From positions 62,289,378 through 62,353,377 of the forward strand of contig CM060198.1 of NCBI GenBank assembly GCA_030549335.1: DNA of 64,000 bases, written 5' to 3'. A program made the translations under genes and the position numbers. The notes under the pieces are model-generated. The model had not been told where the DNA came from. It worked only from the letters and a program-made list of their open reading frames with translations, and made no database searches. This stretch comes from Pontederia crassipes. Its lineage: Eukaryota > Streptophyta > Magnoliopsida > Commelinales > Pontederiaceae. The first letter of the stretch is position 1. Each line of letters opens with the position of its first letter. This document shows positions 16,086-26,879 of the stretch, piece by piece.

Positions 16086-16860
16086 TTTGATTAATTCAGT
16101 ATAATATCGCCCTCATATTTGGTCAAAAAATGCGATTGCTGATCTTGTCCGATTTTTCCGTCTCTCTCTCTCCGTCCTTGAATCATATATATACATATAG
16201 AAAAGAACTTTCTTTCTTTTCTTCAAAAGAAAAAAAGTGCAACAATAATATTATGCACATTATCATGTAGCCGTCAGTATTATGAGCCGAAAGACGATTC
16301 AAAATTAGCTCTGTGGTTCAATGAGAGACACAAATTAAATTGCTTGAAAGATACGGATGATAATAGGGATTGATTGAAAGATACCCTCCCCCAATTTATC
16401 TGTTGACACACACATATATATATATATATAGAGAGAGAGAGATGAACAAATTCTGTCAAATGTTATTATAAGATTTTGGATTTATATCCAAGGCCGCAAA
16501 TGAAAAATAGAGAATATATATTAATATTTAATATGTGAGATAGAATAGAAAAAGTTTTTTTTAAGAATGAAAATATATCGTCCTTGATGAAAAAAACTAA
16601 CACGCATAATATTTTAAAAGGGTTTGATAATAGGCTTAATTCGAAATAATTTCATCTTTCGAAACGGAAACAAGATATCACAAGAATACATTTTTTTTGT
16701 TGAAGATACACACATACCTATATACATTTTCTGAAAAAAAAATATGTTCAAATAGGAATATAATTAGCGTTCTTTCAAAAAAATAATACAAAATATCAAA
16801 ACTATGATAAAGAGTGATGGGAAGATTCAAGATAGAATCACAAACTAAATTATGCAATGA

Positions 16861-16909
<49 letters not shown>
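12426..16909. other. AT-rich spacer with microsatellites
   Basis: No gene is recognisable. Short TA runs occur at 14305-14322, 15164-15199, 16041-16066 (running into GA to 16085) and 16411-16442. The final TA run, about 16864-16910, abuts the left end of MULE-1. Confidence 0.5.
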
Positions 16910-16912
<3 letters not shown>

Positions 16913-17245
16913 CACCCATCCGGGTGGCGCCGTGAAACGACACGTTCTTCATCGTCAACTTTTGAACGACGGTTGAGACACAACTGCGGGCGTAAGTCAA
17001 GATCGCGGCCGTCCATGTAAACTTGATAATTGAGATGAAAATGCCAAAAAATTAAAACACAACACTCAAAAAATGAAATCGCGAGCTCTTCGTTCGAATG
17101 TCGCCCGATGTCTAGGACATGATCTGAGACGAGAGACGACGATGCCCTGTCCGCCGGAGCATAATCGACGCCTAGAGATAGATCAGGAGTTTGTTGGCGG
17201 TGAGCCCTTCGATCTCTTTGTCCTTTGCTTTTTTTATCGCTTTCG
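16910..17245 (+). repeat. Left terminal inverted repeat of MULE-1
   Basis: It starts TAACACCCATCCGGGTGG and pairs with 22215-22568 in reverse orientation. The outer 330 or so bases are clearly homologous, with scattered substitutions and small gaps, showing that the element is old. Confidence 0.8.
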
Positions 17246-17441
17246 CTTTGAGATTTTAGGTATGGTTGTGTGGCATGGATGTTTGCATGCAGCGCCATGA
17301 AACGCCCTAGATATCGACAACGGTGAGCCCTTCGATCTCTTTGTCCTTTGTTTTTTTATCGCTTTCGCTTTGAGATTTTAGGTATGGCTGTGTGGCATGG
17401 ATGTTCGCATGCAGCGTCGTGAAACACCCTAGACATCGACA
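17198..17441 (+). repeat. Subterminal tandem duplication, about 122-bp unit
   Basis: The block beginning GGTGAGCCCTTCGATCTC and ending in CCCTAGA-TATCGACAA occurs twice in a row with few differences. Related degenerate units form the array at the opposite end of the same element (21770-22330). Confidence 0.85.
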
Positions 17442-17855
17442 ATGCATATGCCTAGACAACGACATTCTGGACACTAGTGATTTGGGGTTTCGTGGTGCGC
17501 AATCGTCTCTTTTTTTGTGATTAATGGTGTTTTCATTCATGATTTGGGAGTTCATTTTCTCGTTTCATAGTCGACTTATTTTTTGTGATTTCACATTTTG
17601 TTTTCATGGACGCCTTAGATGATGACTGCACTGATGCTTAGACGATGACATTTGTGGACACCTTTCAGTACACATTTGTGTCCTCTTTATTGTGAGTCAC
17701 CTAACTAAACTTTGTATTATGATTACCGGTAGTTATTATCAACTTTATTTACAAATTCATGTGATAATTGATGCTTGTTTTGTGATTCACAATTTTCTCC
17801 TTTCACACTTTAAAGTTGATAATAACTATGATTTCACACTTTGTGATCCTTCATA

Positions 17856-19252
17856 CACTACTAGAATCAGCCCAAAAATTATCGGTAACGTAATTACCGA
17901 CGATTTTTCAGTCGAAATTGATCCGTCGGAAAAACGCTCGTCGCAAATCGATTTGCGACGGTCAAAAAACAATTCAACGAAAATATCGACAGTTCTAACC
18001 GTCGGAAAAGTTCCGACGGTTCCAACCGTCGAAAGTTTCCGACGGTTGCAACCATCGAAAAAGGCCAGCGGTTCCAACCGCTGAAAGTTTTCGACGGTCG
18101 CAACTGTCGAAACTTTTGATGGTCATCGCAACCGTCGATCTTTCGGCGGTCGCAACCATCACAAAGAATTTTTTAAAAATAAAAAAATTAGCGGCCGGAT
18201 CAGGCCGCGGCCAAATCCGGCCGCTGGGGGCCGGATCCAAACGCCTGCGACTGGATCCGGCCGCCCGCGGGCTGACGGCCGGATCCAAACGCCCGCGATC
18301 GGATCCGTCCGCTTGGCGTCCGGAGAGAAAGAGAGAGAGAGAGACGCCGGCGAAGAGAGAGAGACGCCGGCGGGAGAGGGTCGCCAGCGGCCGACGCTTC
18401 ACGTCCGGCCAGAGGCTCGCCGGCCGAGAGAGGGAGAGGGAGAGAGAGAGGAGGGAGAGAGAGGAGATGAGAGTATTATATATATATGTGGAAAAATGGG
18501 AAAAAGCGGAAAAACGAAAAAAAAGTGAGATAACGAAATTTTAATTACCGATGGCTCTGGCCGTCGGAAAAGTAAATATTAATTATTTTTAAAGTTACTG
18601 ATGGTTATGACCGTCGAAAAAATATTTAGTTATATTTAGTTATATATAATATTTTTTTTATTTTACTGATGGTTTGAACAGTCGGTAATTTTTACCGACG
18701 GACGAAATCGTTGGTAATTGTGATGGTTTAGATCATCGCTAATTATATTAATAAAATATCCATCATATGATATTATTATATATTTACCGACGATTACGAC
18801 CGTCGAAAATTGCGGCGGATTTTGCGACGGATGGATATCCGTCGAAAATATTGACGTTCCTAATCGTCGAAAAATTAAATAATAATATAAAAAATTACAT
18901 AATTTAGTTTTTTATTTCCGATGGTCGTAACCATCGAAAAATCCATTGGAAAATTTTAATAATAATATAACAAATTACATAATTTATTTTTTCATTTTCA
19001 ACGGTCGCGATCGTCGGAAAATCCGTCGAAAATTGCGACGGATCGATATCCGTCGAAAATATCGACATTCCTAATCGTCGAAAAATAAAATAATAATATA
19101 GTAAAGTACATAATTTATTATTTTCATTTCCGACGGTCGTAACCATCGAAAAATCCGTAAAAAATAAAACCATCGAAAAATCCATCGCAAATTGCGACGA
19201 ATTTCTATCCGTCAGAAATTGCCCGTCGGAAAATGGCAATTTTCTTGTAGTG
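17856..19252. mobile_element. Non-autonomous CACTA (EnSpm-type) element nested in MULE-1
   Basis: The left end is CACTACTAGAA and the right end TTCTTGTAGTG, flanked by the 3-bp target duplication ATA at 17853-17855 and 19253-19255. The interior is packed with copies of short inverted motifs such as CCGACGGT and ACCGTCGAAA, the usual CACTA subterminal repeats. A GC-rich core lies at 18190-18440. At 1397 bp with no transposase frame, it must depend on another element. The frames inside are repeat artefacts. Confidence 0.93.
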
Positions 19253-19469
19253 ATATTCCATTGTGTGTCTCAACGTTAGTAAGACATTTAAGTTAGATAT
19301 TATGGAAAATTATTGTGTGTCCGAAGAGGATAGGTATATGGAATTTCCTTCTTTAAATCGATAATGTTTGTGTCATATGCATTTCATTAATAGATTATTC
19401 TTATAACAATTGTGAAAATATTAATCTCATGCTACTGTCATGTCTATTCATGCGGATTCTAACTCAATA

Positions 19470-19651
19470 CAACCATCTCAATTTAGTATACGTGACCCGA
19501 CTCGCGTCAAATCAAAAGGTAGACCAAAAAACATGGGGAGAATTAAATCTGGTGTTGTGATTATTATGTCACAAAAAACAGGTTAAAAAAAGAAGTTGTC
19601 GCATTATGTGGGAAGAATGGTCATGACAAAAGAAATTGTCCTATATCAAAG
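19470..19651 (+). pseudogene. 3' remnant of a FAR1-type MULE transposase (MULE-1)
   Basis: Translation gives IRDPTRVKSKGRPKN and then, after frame changes, LCGKNGHDKRNCPISK. This matches the C-terminal tail of the transposase in MULE-2, which has IRDPLRVKSKGRPKN and the CX2CX4HX4C zinc knuckle. Here the first knuckle Cys is out of frame and stops intervene. The upstream transposase body is missing; only unreadable sequence, with the CACTA insertion, lies between it and the left TIR. It would have been transcribed from the left end. Confidence 0.75.
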
Positions 19652-20202
19652 GTAAAAAATTATCTACATTAATTGTCATATTTTTTTGTGCTTTGTTCAT
19701 TTGGCTTTTTACAAACTATAGGGCCACCAGAAAGCATGAAAGATGGCTGGAGTGTGAGGATTAACTTTTTGGCATCTACATGTTAGGTATGCGGTCTCAT
19801 TTCTCATTGTTATTTGACTAAATGTTGGCTCATATTTTCTCATTCTGTCTCGTATTACTCATTTAGCTCTTTCTAGTACTACCATCTTGTACTCATAACA
19901 TGTGTATTTAATGATGTTTGTGTTCTCTTTGTGCATATGCATGGTATTATATTCTCAAGCACAATGATCATTAACTAGTTGCTTGGCCTTTTTATGCAGG
20001 CATGCTGTAGGAAAATAAGGTCTTACAAGCCTTGAGTTGAAAGCATCAACTTTCTAGAAAGGCTTCTGTTGCAAATCTTTTTCATTGTGAATCATTTATG
20101 AAACAACATATCAGATGGATTGTATCCGCAGCCGATGATTGTTATAATCATTTCCATGGATTTTTCAATTTATGGACTGTATCCTGCCCTACATTTTGAG
20201 TT

Positions 20203-20340
20203 TATTGTGATATTGAACAATGTTCCATGATGGTGTACACTGTGGATGTTATAAATTTGTGAAATGAGTTTATTGTGATATTGAACAATGTTCCATTATG
20301 GTGTACTCTATGGACAATTTGTGTATGTTATATAAGTTTT
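20203..20340. repeat. Short imperfect tandem duplication, about 69-bp unit
   Basis: The phrase TTTATTGTGATATTGAACAA followed by TGTTCCAT(G/T)ATGGTGTAC occurs twice in succession between the transposase remnant and the LRR fragment. Confidence 0.75.
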
Positions 20341-20500
20341 CGATAGCGATTTAAAATGTTTTCTTCCTCCATTGATAATTTGATACACTTTTTAACTCAT
20401 TTGGTATAACTCAACGTAATACCCAAATACTCCACCATGCAGTTGGACATGCATTGTTTGTAATACTGGTGGTCATCATGCAGTTCTGAAGATCAGCTTG

Positions 20501-20912
20501 TCCAGCATTCCATTGCATACCACTATCCCCAGTTGTATTGGCCAGTTCAAATCTTTGCAAAATTTAACACTATAACGACAACTTGTTTGGACAAGTTCTA
20601 GAGACACTATGGGTTTTACCAGGACTTCTGCATTTGGAACTACCCAAGAATTCACTTTCGGGCTCTGTATTTCCTGAGATTAGTGTTTTGAAAAGTCTCC
20701 TCAGTCTGGACCTTTCTTACAATAGCTTCATTGGAGATCTTAATGGCATTGGTAGGTTGACAAATTTAAGAACTCTTACTCTAGGACAAAATGGTTTCAC
20801 ATGAAGTCTCCCCAAAGAAATCGGCAATATGAAACAACTGCAATTTTTTTCAGTCCGCCATTGCAAGTTGTCTGGGATAGTACCAAATGAGATCTCAAAT
20901 CTCATTGAATAA
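20501..20912 (+). pseudogene. Captured leucine-rich-repeat receptor gene fragment inside MULE-1
   Basis: Reading on the plus strand gives consecutive plant extracellular-type LRR units: TIPSCIGQFKSLQNLTL, LPGLLHLELPKNSLSGSV, LKSLLSLDLSYNSFIG and LTNLRTLTLGQNGFT. After a stop come SLPKEIGNMKQLQ and KLSGIVPNEISNL. The frame is broken by TAA near 20573, TGA after NGFT and a shift near 20850. There is no signal peptide, transmembrane segment or kinase. Its place between the two MULE genes suggests acquisition by the element, as in Pack-MULEs. The donor is presumably an LRR receptor kinase or receptor-like protein gene elsewhere in the genome. Confidence 0.8.
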
Positions 20913-21277
20913 AAGTTACTTTGGTACACTTTTTATGTTGAGAAAATTGGGTAGATCTTCTGATAGATTGATGACTATTTACTTTGATTAGAATATGCTC
21001 TCAAGTCAAGTCATCAGATATCTACGCCATCACAAAACATTGGAGAACAAGTTTAGCATATTGCACAATGAGAGTGTAGTGATAAATATGAAGCATCATC
21101 AACAAATTTATAATTGATAATTTATATGTCTGAGATATCAATTTAACACAACTACAACTAGCACAATCACAATAACAAGAAGTACAATCACAACTATCAC
21201 AAGTAACAGAATCCTAAGATATATCAACTTGACACAATTAGCACAATCACAATAACAACAAGTACAATAATCAATTT

Positions 21278-21641
21278 TCACATAAGATTGAGTCCTCCAT
21301 TCCTCGCACTCCTTGCAGCTTTAACTCTGGCCACATTATGAGATCTGACTTCAGATTCATCAAGCCTATGTAATAAATCATTTATCACTTCCTTAGGTCG
21401 ATCTCCGAGTTCTGAATCCAACTATTTGAAGTAATCGCATGCCCCAAGTTGCTAAAAGAAAGAATGCAATAGAATTAGACTATTGATGCAAATAAAAGTT
21501 GAATGGAGCTAAACGTTTTAAACATGTATCAAAGCTCACCCCATAATGTCGACATCCATAAAATCTCTTACCGAGATTTCTTTCGGTCCAAGAAGTTTTG
21601 ATCACAGCTTCTTGTTGATAATAACATTTAGGAAAAGTCAT
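21278..21641 (-). pseudogene. GRF-type zinc-finger accessory gene of MULE-1, broken
   Basis: Two exons on the minus strand, 21641-21540 and 21451-21278, are separated by an 88-bp intron with GTGAGC donor and TTTTAG acceptor in phase 0. Exon 1 gives KTSWTERNLGKRFYGC, the hallmark of a GRF zinc finger; exon 2 gives ACDYFK, then a stop where Trp is expected, then PKEVINDLLHRLD. Exon 1 is exactly 34 codons, as in the MULE-2 copy, with 22 of 34 residues identical by eye, and the intron sits at the same place. The second Cys of the finger has become Tyr and the Trp codon has become TAG, so this copy is dead. The reading is convergent with the transposase remnant. Confidence 0.78.
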
Positions 21642-21769
21642 GTCCTAAGACAATTCGGCAACATCAGCAAAGTTAAGAAAAAGTCATGAGATCAATGAAA
21701 GCAAAAAAATGAATGAGAATGAAACTACCAAAACATAATAATTGGCAATGAAATCACATAGACGCCGAA

Positions 21770-22330
21770 GAGTGAGTTGGAGTAGTAGCGCGCTCACACT
21801 GTTGAAGCGATCGAATGACTCACCGCTATAGCAGATTCCGATGTCGATGACGCTCCAGCTAGGGCGACGAACTATGATAGAAATATGCAGAATCACAAAA
21901 GTAAAAGGAATCCTAAAACTAGACATATAGGATCGTCAGCTAGGGCAATCGACGTTGAGAACACGATAAAAAATGAAGAAAGCGATAAAAATAACGAAGA
22001 AAAAAGCATTCGAAGGACTCATCGCTCTAGCAGAATCCGGATCTGTCACCTAGGGCACTCGACGATGATGATGCTCCGGCGGACAGGTCATTTCTCTCAT
22101 CTTAGATGCGGCAAACACGAAAGCGATAAAAAAACAAAGAACAAAGAGATCGAATGACTAGGCGCTCTGGCATACTCCGGAACACTCACCTAGGGCACTC
22201 CACGTCTCAGACGTGTCAAACGCGAAAGCGATAAAAAATGAAGGACAAAGAGATCGAAGGACTCACCGCTCCGGCAAACTCCGGATCTGACTCCTAGGGC
22301 ACTGGACGTCGATTACGCTCCGACGGACAG
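21770..22330 (-). repeat. Degenerate subterminal tandem array of MULE-1
   Basis: Several units of roughly 110-130 bp share GGTGAGT-CTTCGATCTCTT, TTTTTATCGCTTTCG and GCCCTAGGTGACAGATCCGG when read on the minus strand. They lie upstream of the GRF gene and inside or next to the right TIR. Confidence 0.7.
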
Positions 22331-22567
22331 GGCATCGTCGTCTCTCATCTCATATCGTGCCCTAGACATCGAGCAACATTCGAACGAAGGGTTCGCGATT
22401 TCATTTTTTGGACGCTGTGTTTTCATTTTTTGGCGTTTTCATCTCAACCGTCAAGTTTACATGGATGGGCGCGATCTTGACTTACGCCCACAGTTGTGTC
22501 TCAACCGTCGATAAAAAATCGACGGTGAAGAACGCAGGCGTTTCACGGCGCCGCACGGATGGGTGTT

Positions 22568-22568
<1 letters not shown>
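22215..22568 (-). repeat. Right terminal inverted repeat of MULE-1
   Basis: Read on the minus strand it begins TAACACCCATCCGTGCGG and follows the left arm closely for over 300 bases. It is followed outside by (CA)n and (TA)n. Confidence 0.8.
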
Positions 22569-22609
<41 letters not shown>

Positions 22610-22610
22610 G

Positions 22611-23626
22611 TTAAGTATATGTATTCTAGTAGATAATAAAAAAACAAAATATTAGAGAAATATTTATTTGGATACAACCCCGGATGCTTTTGTAAAAGGC
22701 ATTATAAATTCATGAATCACAAAAAGCACGTGTTCTTACTGTTTCCTCACGTCACGGGGGATGAGGTGTCATGATAGCACTATAGATGCAACTGAAGTAA
22801 TTAAACATGTTGAGCTAATTAATGTGCATTTTTCATATTAATCAATCAATTAAAGTCCATATTTTACTTGGAATTAATCCATATGTATTAAGCTAATTTA
22901 CATATTTCTATTCGAAGACATAATTGATTATTGATAAATTGGTACTTTTGTGTCCTCAATAACACCATAATCGATCACAATGAGTGCCATTTTTATTTTG
23001 CAAGTGCCACTAAATTTTGCTTATACAATTTAGGTAAAAAAAATTATTCGGTCCGTAAAAATTAAATCTGAAAAATAAAAAATATGAGTTCAGATAGATT
23101 TTAAGTTATTTAAAAAATTAAAATCGATGTGTTTAAATTATATTCATTCGAAAAAGATTGTAGGAGACCGAGGGTTTTTTTCTTATTTATATTATTAATT
23201 CATGAGTCTTTATTTACTTATTATTGGTTTAAATGTTTTGTACGATTTAATGTTCTTCGATTACATTTGAAGTTAATAAAATAATATTATAACTTTATCG
23301 AAAAAAATGTTTTTTAAAACCCCCCGGTCCGGACTAATTTTTATCATCTTTTATAAAAGCAATAAAATAATCCCTCCAAGAAATAAATAAGATAAAAATT
23401 ATACATTAAATCATTCAAATATAATAAATTAAAAATAACATAACATAAAAGATAAAATTATTAAACTATTGCTAAAATTAAAGTAATTTAATATTAAATT
23501 CAAAAATTAAACCTCCGTGGCATATAGTATCCGTCGTGATTCCTGAAGTAATCACCATGATCACTTGCATTGAATTTATAAAATAAAGTTATTTTCTTAA
23601 ATTTCTCTTAAACTATCATAATTTTA
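22611..23626. other. AT-rich spacer
   Basis: I find no gene or clear repeat boundary. The sequence is unusually A/T rich with short frames only. Confidence 0.45.
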
Positions 23627-24612
23627 TGCATCTAACCATAATATATGAATTATATCATAATTTTCACTTTAGTCCATCCATATCGTTAACTTTTTTTTCA
23701 AATTATCTATTTATTAAAAGATCAAACTACCATATCCTCTCATTTAACCTTTAAAAGTTTAAAATAATATGATAAAAATTATTAAAAAAATAAAACAAAA
23801 AAGGGGACGTTGTCTTTCTCCCTCGTCGGCGCCAAAGGGCCACCCCGAGCAGGGTGGGGGGCATCCCGTTAGGGTTCTACCAACATCGCAGGGCACGGGG
23901 AGGAGGGAGAGGGATTGTTAAGGCAATTGTTAACCATTGGATGGGCCCTGCAGGGACGTGGTCGGAGGGGGCTGAGGCGAGTCGGGGAAGGCAACGTAAG
24001 GGACGTGGTCCATCGCCGGTAGCAAGGAGGAGGTTTGTTAGGATCGAGCTCGCTAGGGGGCGCCTCATACCTTACGGTGGAGCTCACTAAGGGGAGTCGA
24101 CGTCGTAGGGGGTGGGGCGGGGAGAGGTGGGGTGGTTCATCATCAGCCATAGGGAGGGGCCTGTTGGTCGTCGATTCGTTGGAGGGGGGAGGGGGGAGGG
24201 GTGAGTCGATCGCCATAGAGGAGGTTTGGAGGGCGACATAGGGGTGTCACCCCTGCCGACAAGTTCATGATCAAGCTCACTGGGGCGGCCCTCTCTCCCA
24301 TCCTCCCGAACCAACAACCCCTTACAACATCGCCACGCCCCTCAGCGGGCTTGACCGTTAGCTCGCCAACAGGGGCGACACCCACCTTGGCAACATCGCC
24401 TCCTCCCTCCGACGTCAATGAGGGAGAAGGGAAACATTCCCTTTTTTGTTTCATTTTTAATGATTTTTATTATATTATTTTAAACTTTTAAAGATTAAAT
24501 AAGACGAGAGAATAATTTAGTCTTTTATTAAATATAAAAAATAAAAATTTAATAAAATTAGAAGAAATGGACTAAAGTAAAATTTGTGATATAATTAAGG
24601 ATGTGCTACAAT
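23627..24612. mobile_element. Non-autonomous long-TIR element with GC-rich core
   Basis: About 210 bases at the left, around 23640-23850, match the reverse complement of about 24395-24605. Shared wording includes CACTTTAGTCCAT against TACTTTAGTCCAT, then TTTAAAAGTTTAAAATAATA, then AAACAAAAAAGGGGA against AAACAAAAAAGGGAA. The core is GC-rich and gives overlapping frames on both strands with no recognisable protein. The exact ends and target-site duplication are not resolved. A MULE-like or large MITE origin is likely. Confidence 0.68.
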
Positions 24613-25113
24613 GAGTTTATATTAGGACTAGATACGAAAAATCGCAAGAAAGAACCCTACAAAATAAGAACAAAACAATAGGTCCATGTTTAATCATGCA
24701 TATCTCAGATTTGTAAATGATTATGAAGTAGAAATTTAGTAATATCAAAATCTAAGTGATACCCATACCACATTAAGTCCAAATCCCAACAACACACGAA
24801 CAAATGTTTAATGTACTGAGCATGTTTTTTTTTCCTTTTATTTATTTATTACATATGTCAATGTGATATCAAATAGGTTGTTCCATTTATCTCGTAACAA
24901 AATAAGCTTTTAAGAGAATAATAATTGGTTCATCTGATGAAACCCTTTACATGATAGACCGATTTAATGTATTATGTGATAAGAAATGAAATATTTGGTC
25001 TCTTCTTCGCTCCCATCTTTTTCTCCTCATGATTCAATGGTGGGATTTTATTTTTTGTAAATGCAACCATATTAAAATTATTAACAAATCCATGATTAAT
25101 ATTACATTACACA

Positions 25114-25400
25114 AGTTAAGAATATAAAATTATTAATATTGTTCTTTTTAATGGCTTAATCTTTTAAGAAGATTGATTAACACATCAAATTAACATGGTA
25201 TCAAAGTTAGAGATTAGGAGTTCAAATCTAGTTAAGTTATTATTGAAAAAAAAAATATTTTTCTCTAATCGTCAACACAGTGAACTGGACTAGATCAAAG
25301 TTGTCGATAGTCCACACGTGAAGAAAATTGTTAAGAATGTAAAATTATTAATGTTACTCTTAATGACTTAAGTTTTTAAAAAGATTAGTTATCTAATACA
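25114..25400 (+). mobile_element. Possible miniature LTR element (TRIM-like)
   Basis: Two similar 72-74-bp blocks, 25114-25187 and 25329-25400, start GTTAAGAATRTAAAATTAT and end in CA. Just inside the first, at 25196, is TGGTATCAAAGTT, close to the TGGTATCAGAGC primer-binding site for initiator Met-tRNA. A purine run, GAAGAAAA, precedes the second block. The terminal repeats are shorter than usual and I see no matching target duplication, so the call is tentative. Confidence 0.42.
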
Positions 25401-26002
25401 ATCCGATTAATTTTGGCGAGGGCGACCCAATTCAAGTGGAGTGGTTGGATTATCCGATCATTATTTTTTTATTCTTCTAAAATATTTTCATTATTTAATA
25501 TAAAATATTATTTCATATTTATTTTAAAATGCTAAATAATCTGTCAAGTATTTATATATTATTTTTCACATATAAATAATTTATTTTTTATATAACGTAT
25601 AAGCTTAAATTTAAATAAAAAAATAAAAAAATCAAATCAAATCAACTCGAATTAAAAAAAATTCCAACTCATACCTATGATTTGATCCAAATTAAGTAGA
25701 AACATTCTTTTTATTTTTTTAAGTTTCACCCAATTACTTAGCACATCAACTTTCGACATTGTTGCAAAATAAGTGAAATAATAAATTTGGATTAAATTGA
25801 CGGGTCTAAAAGATGGAAATCAAGAAGGGGCCCAGCAAAAGTCATGGCACGAGTGCGAAGCACCACCTCCACCACGTCGAATGACGTGGGCGGTGTTAGA
25901 ATCCAATTGGGTGGCGTCTCCATCATCATTAAGCTCAATTTCATCTCACCAACAACATTAAAGATCCCGATCCCTCCTCCTCCTCTGCTCCTCACCCCTC
26001 CA

Positions 26003-26159
26003 CCCTGTTCCTGTTCCTGTTCCAGTTCCTGTTCCCGTTCCCTGTTAAATTTTAATCCCCTCGCCCCTCCCCTGTTTTAAAAGGAGGCCTACTCCCTCTT
26101 TCTTCCTTCCCACTCTGCACTCCCCCCTTTCCTTCCTTCCTTCCTTCCTTCCTTCCTTG
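26003..26159 (+). promoter_or_regulatory. Promoter-proximal pyrimidine repeats of the LOG gene
   Basis: A (TGTTCC)n-like run at about 26003-26045 and a (TTCC)n run at about 26127-26159 precede the transcribed leader. CTGTTTTAAAAGG near 26075 is the closest thing to a TATA element. Pyrimidine-rich patches of this kind are common in plant core promoters and leaders; their effect here is unknown. Confidence 0.4.
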
Positions 26160-26257
26160 TCATTCTCTCTCCCTGTCCTTCGCTTGGTTGGGCTTCAAGT
26201 GCAAAGAAATCTCAGCCCCAAGAGCATTTACTAATCTTGAGCTTTCTCTCTCTGCCT

Positions 26258-26346
26258 GTAAGTGTGTGTCTGTGTGTGTGATTTGGAGAGGGGGAGTTGC
26301 AGTCTTTGACTTGATTGGATTCTTTTTATTTTCTTTTTTTTTTCAG
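26258..26346 (+). other. Probable leader intron of the LOG gene
   Basis: GCCT|GTAAGT at 26258 is a near-consensus donor. A long T tract ending TTTTTTTTTCAG finishes one base before the start codon at 26347. An 89-base intron in the 5' leader is therefore likely; transcripts retaining it would still encode the same protein. Confidence 0.55.
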
Positions 26347-26824
26347 ATGGAAGCACAAGCGGAAGTTCTGACGGCCGGCAGGATGTCGCCCTCGAGGTTC
26401 AGAAGGATTTGCGTCTTCTGCGGCAGCAGCCCCGGGAAGAAGCCCAGCTACCAGCTCGCGGCCATTCAGCTCGGCCAAGAACTGGTCAGGCTCATCGATT
26501 TATGTCCCCGTCCCCTCTTCCGCGCAAATTTTGTTCTGCGTCTCTTCTAATGATCTCTCCCTTCTCCTGTTCTGGTTGATGTAACTTGAACAGAATTCTT
26601 AATGATTTTTAGCTAAAAGTCCCTGGGCCTCGTACTTTTTGTTTAGCCGTGGGACGCAGAGTTTACTGTGCATGTAATCAGCTAAATTATAATGCGGTGA
26701 TGCTGCTCTGCTTTTCCACAGGTGGAGAGGAGCATTGATTTGGTGTATGGCGGTGGCAGCGTTGGCCTCATGGGACTAGTCTCCCAAGCCGTTCACGACG
26801 GCGGCCGCCATGTCCTGGGGTACC

Positions 26825-26879
<55 letters not shown>

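Larger units (their letters stand above)
16910..22568. mobile_element. MULE-1: long-TIR Mutator-like element, decayed, with gene capture
   Basis: The ends are inverted copies starting TAACACCCATCC. The left arm, 16910 to about 17245, aligns with the reverse complement of about 22215-22568, including the shared phrases GTTGAGACACAACTG and GCGTAAGTCAAGATCGC. Inside are degenerate tandem units next to both arms, a nested CACTA element, a transposase 3' remnant on the plus strand, an LRR gene fragment, and a minus-strand GRF zinc-finger pseudogene. The layout mirrors MULE-2 (43748-50070). Both flanks are TA/CA microsatellite, so the target-site duplication cannot be read. Confidence 0.83.

Noticed and set aside
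16678-17298. 206-codon minus-strand frame across the MULE-1 left end
   Set aside because: It crosses the element border and translates a TA microsatellite as Tyr-Ile repeats.
18116-18544. 142-codon frame rich in Arg and Glu
   Set aside because: It sits in the GC-rich core and GAGA tract of the CACTA element, with no domain, and overlaps an equally long opposite frame.
23854-24491. Multiple frames of 60-115 codons
   Set aside because: GC-rich core of a non-autonomous TIR element; none resembles a protein and opposite-strand frames overlap.
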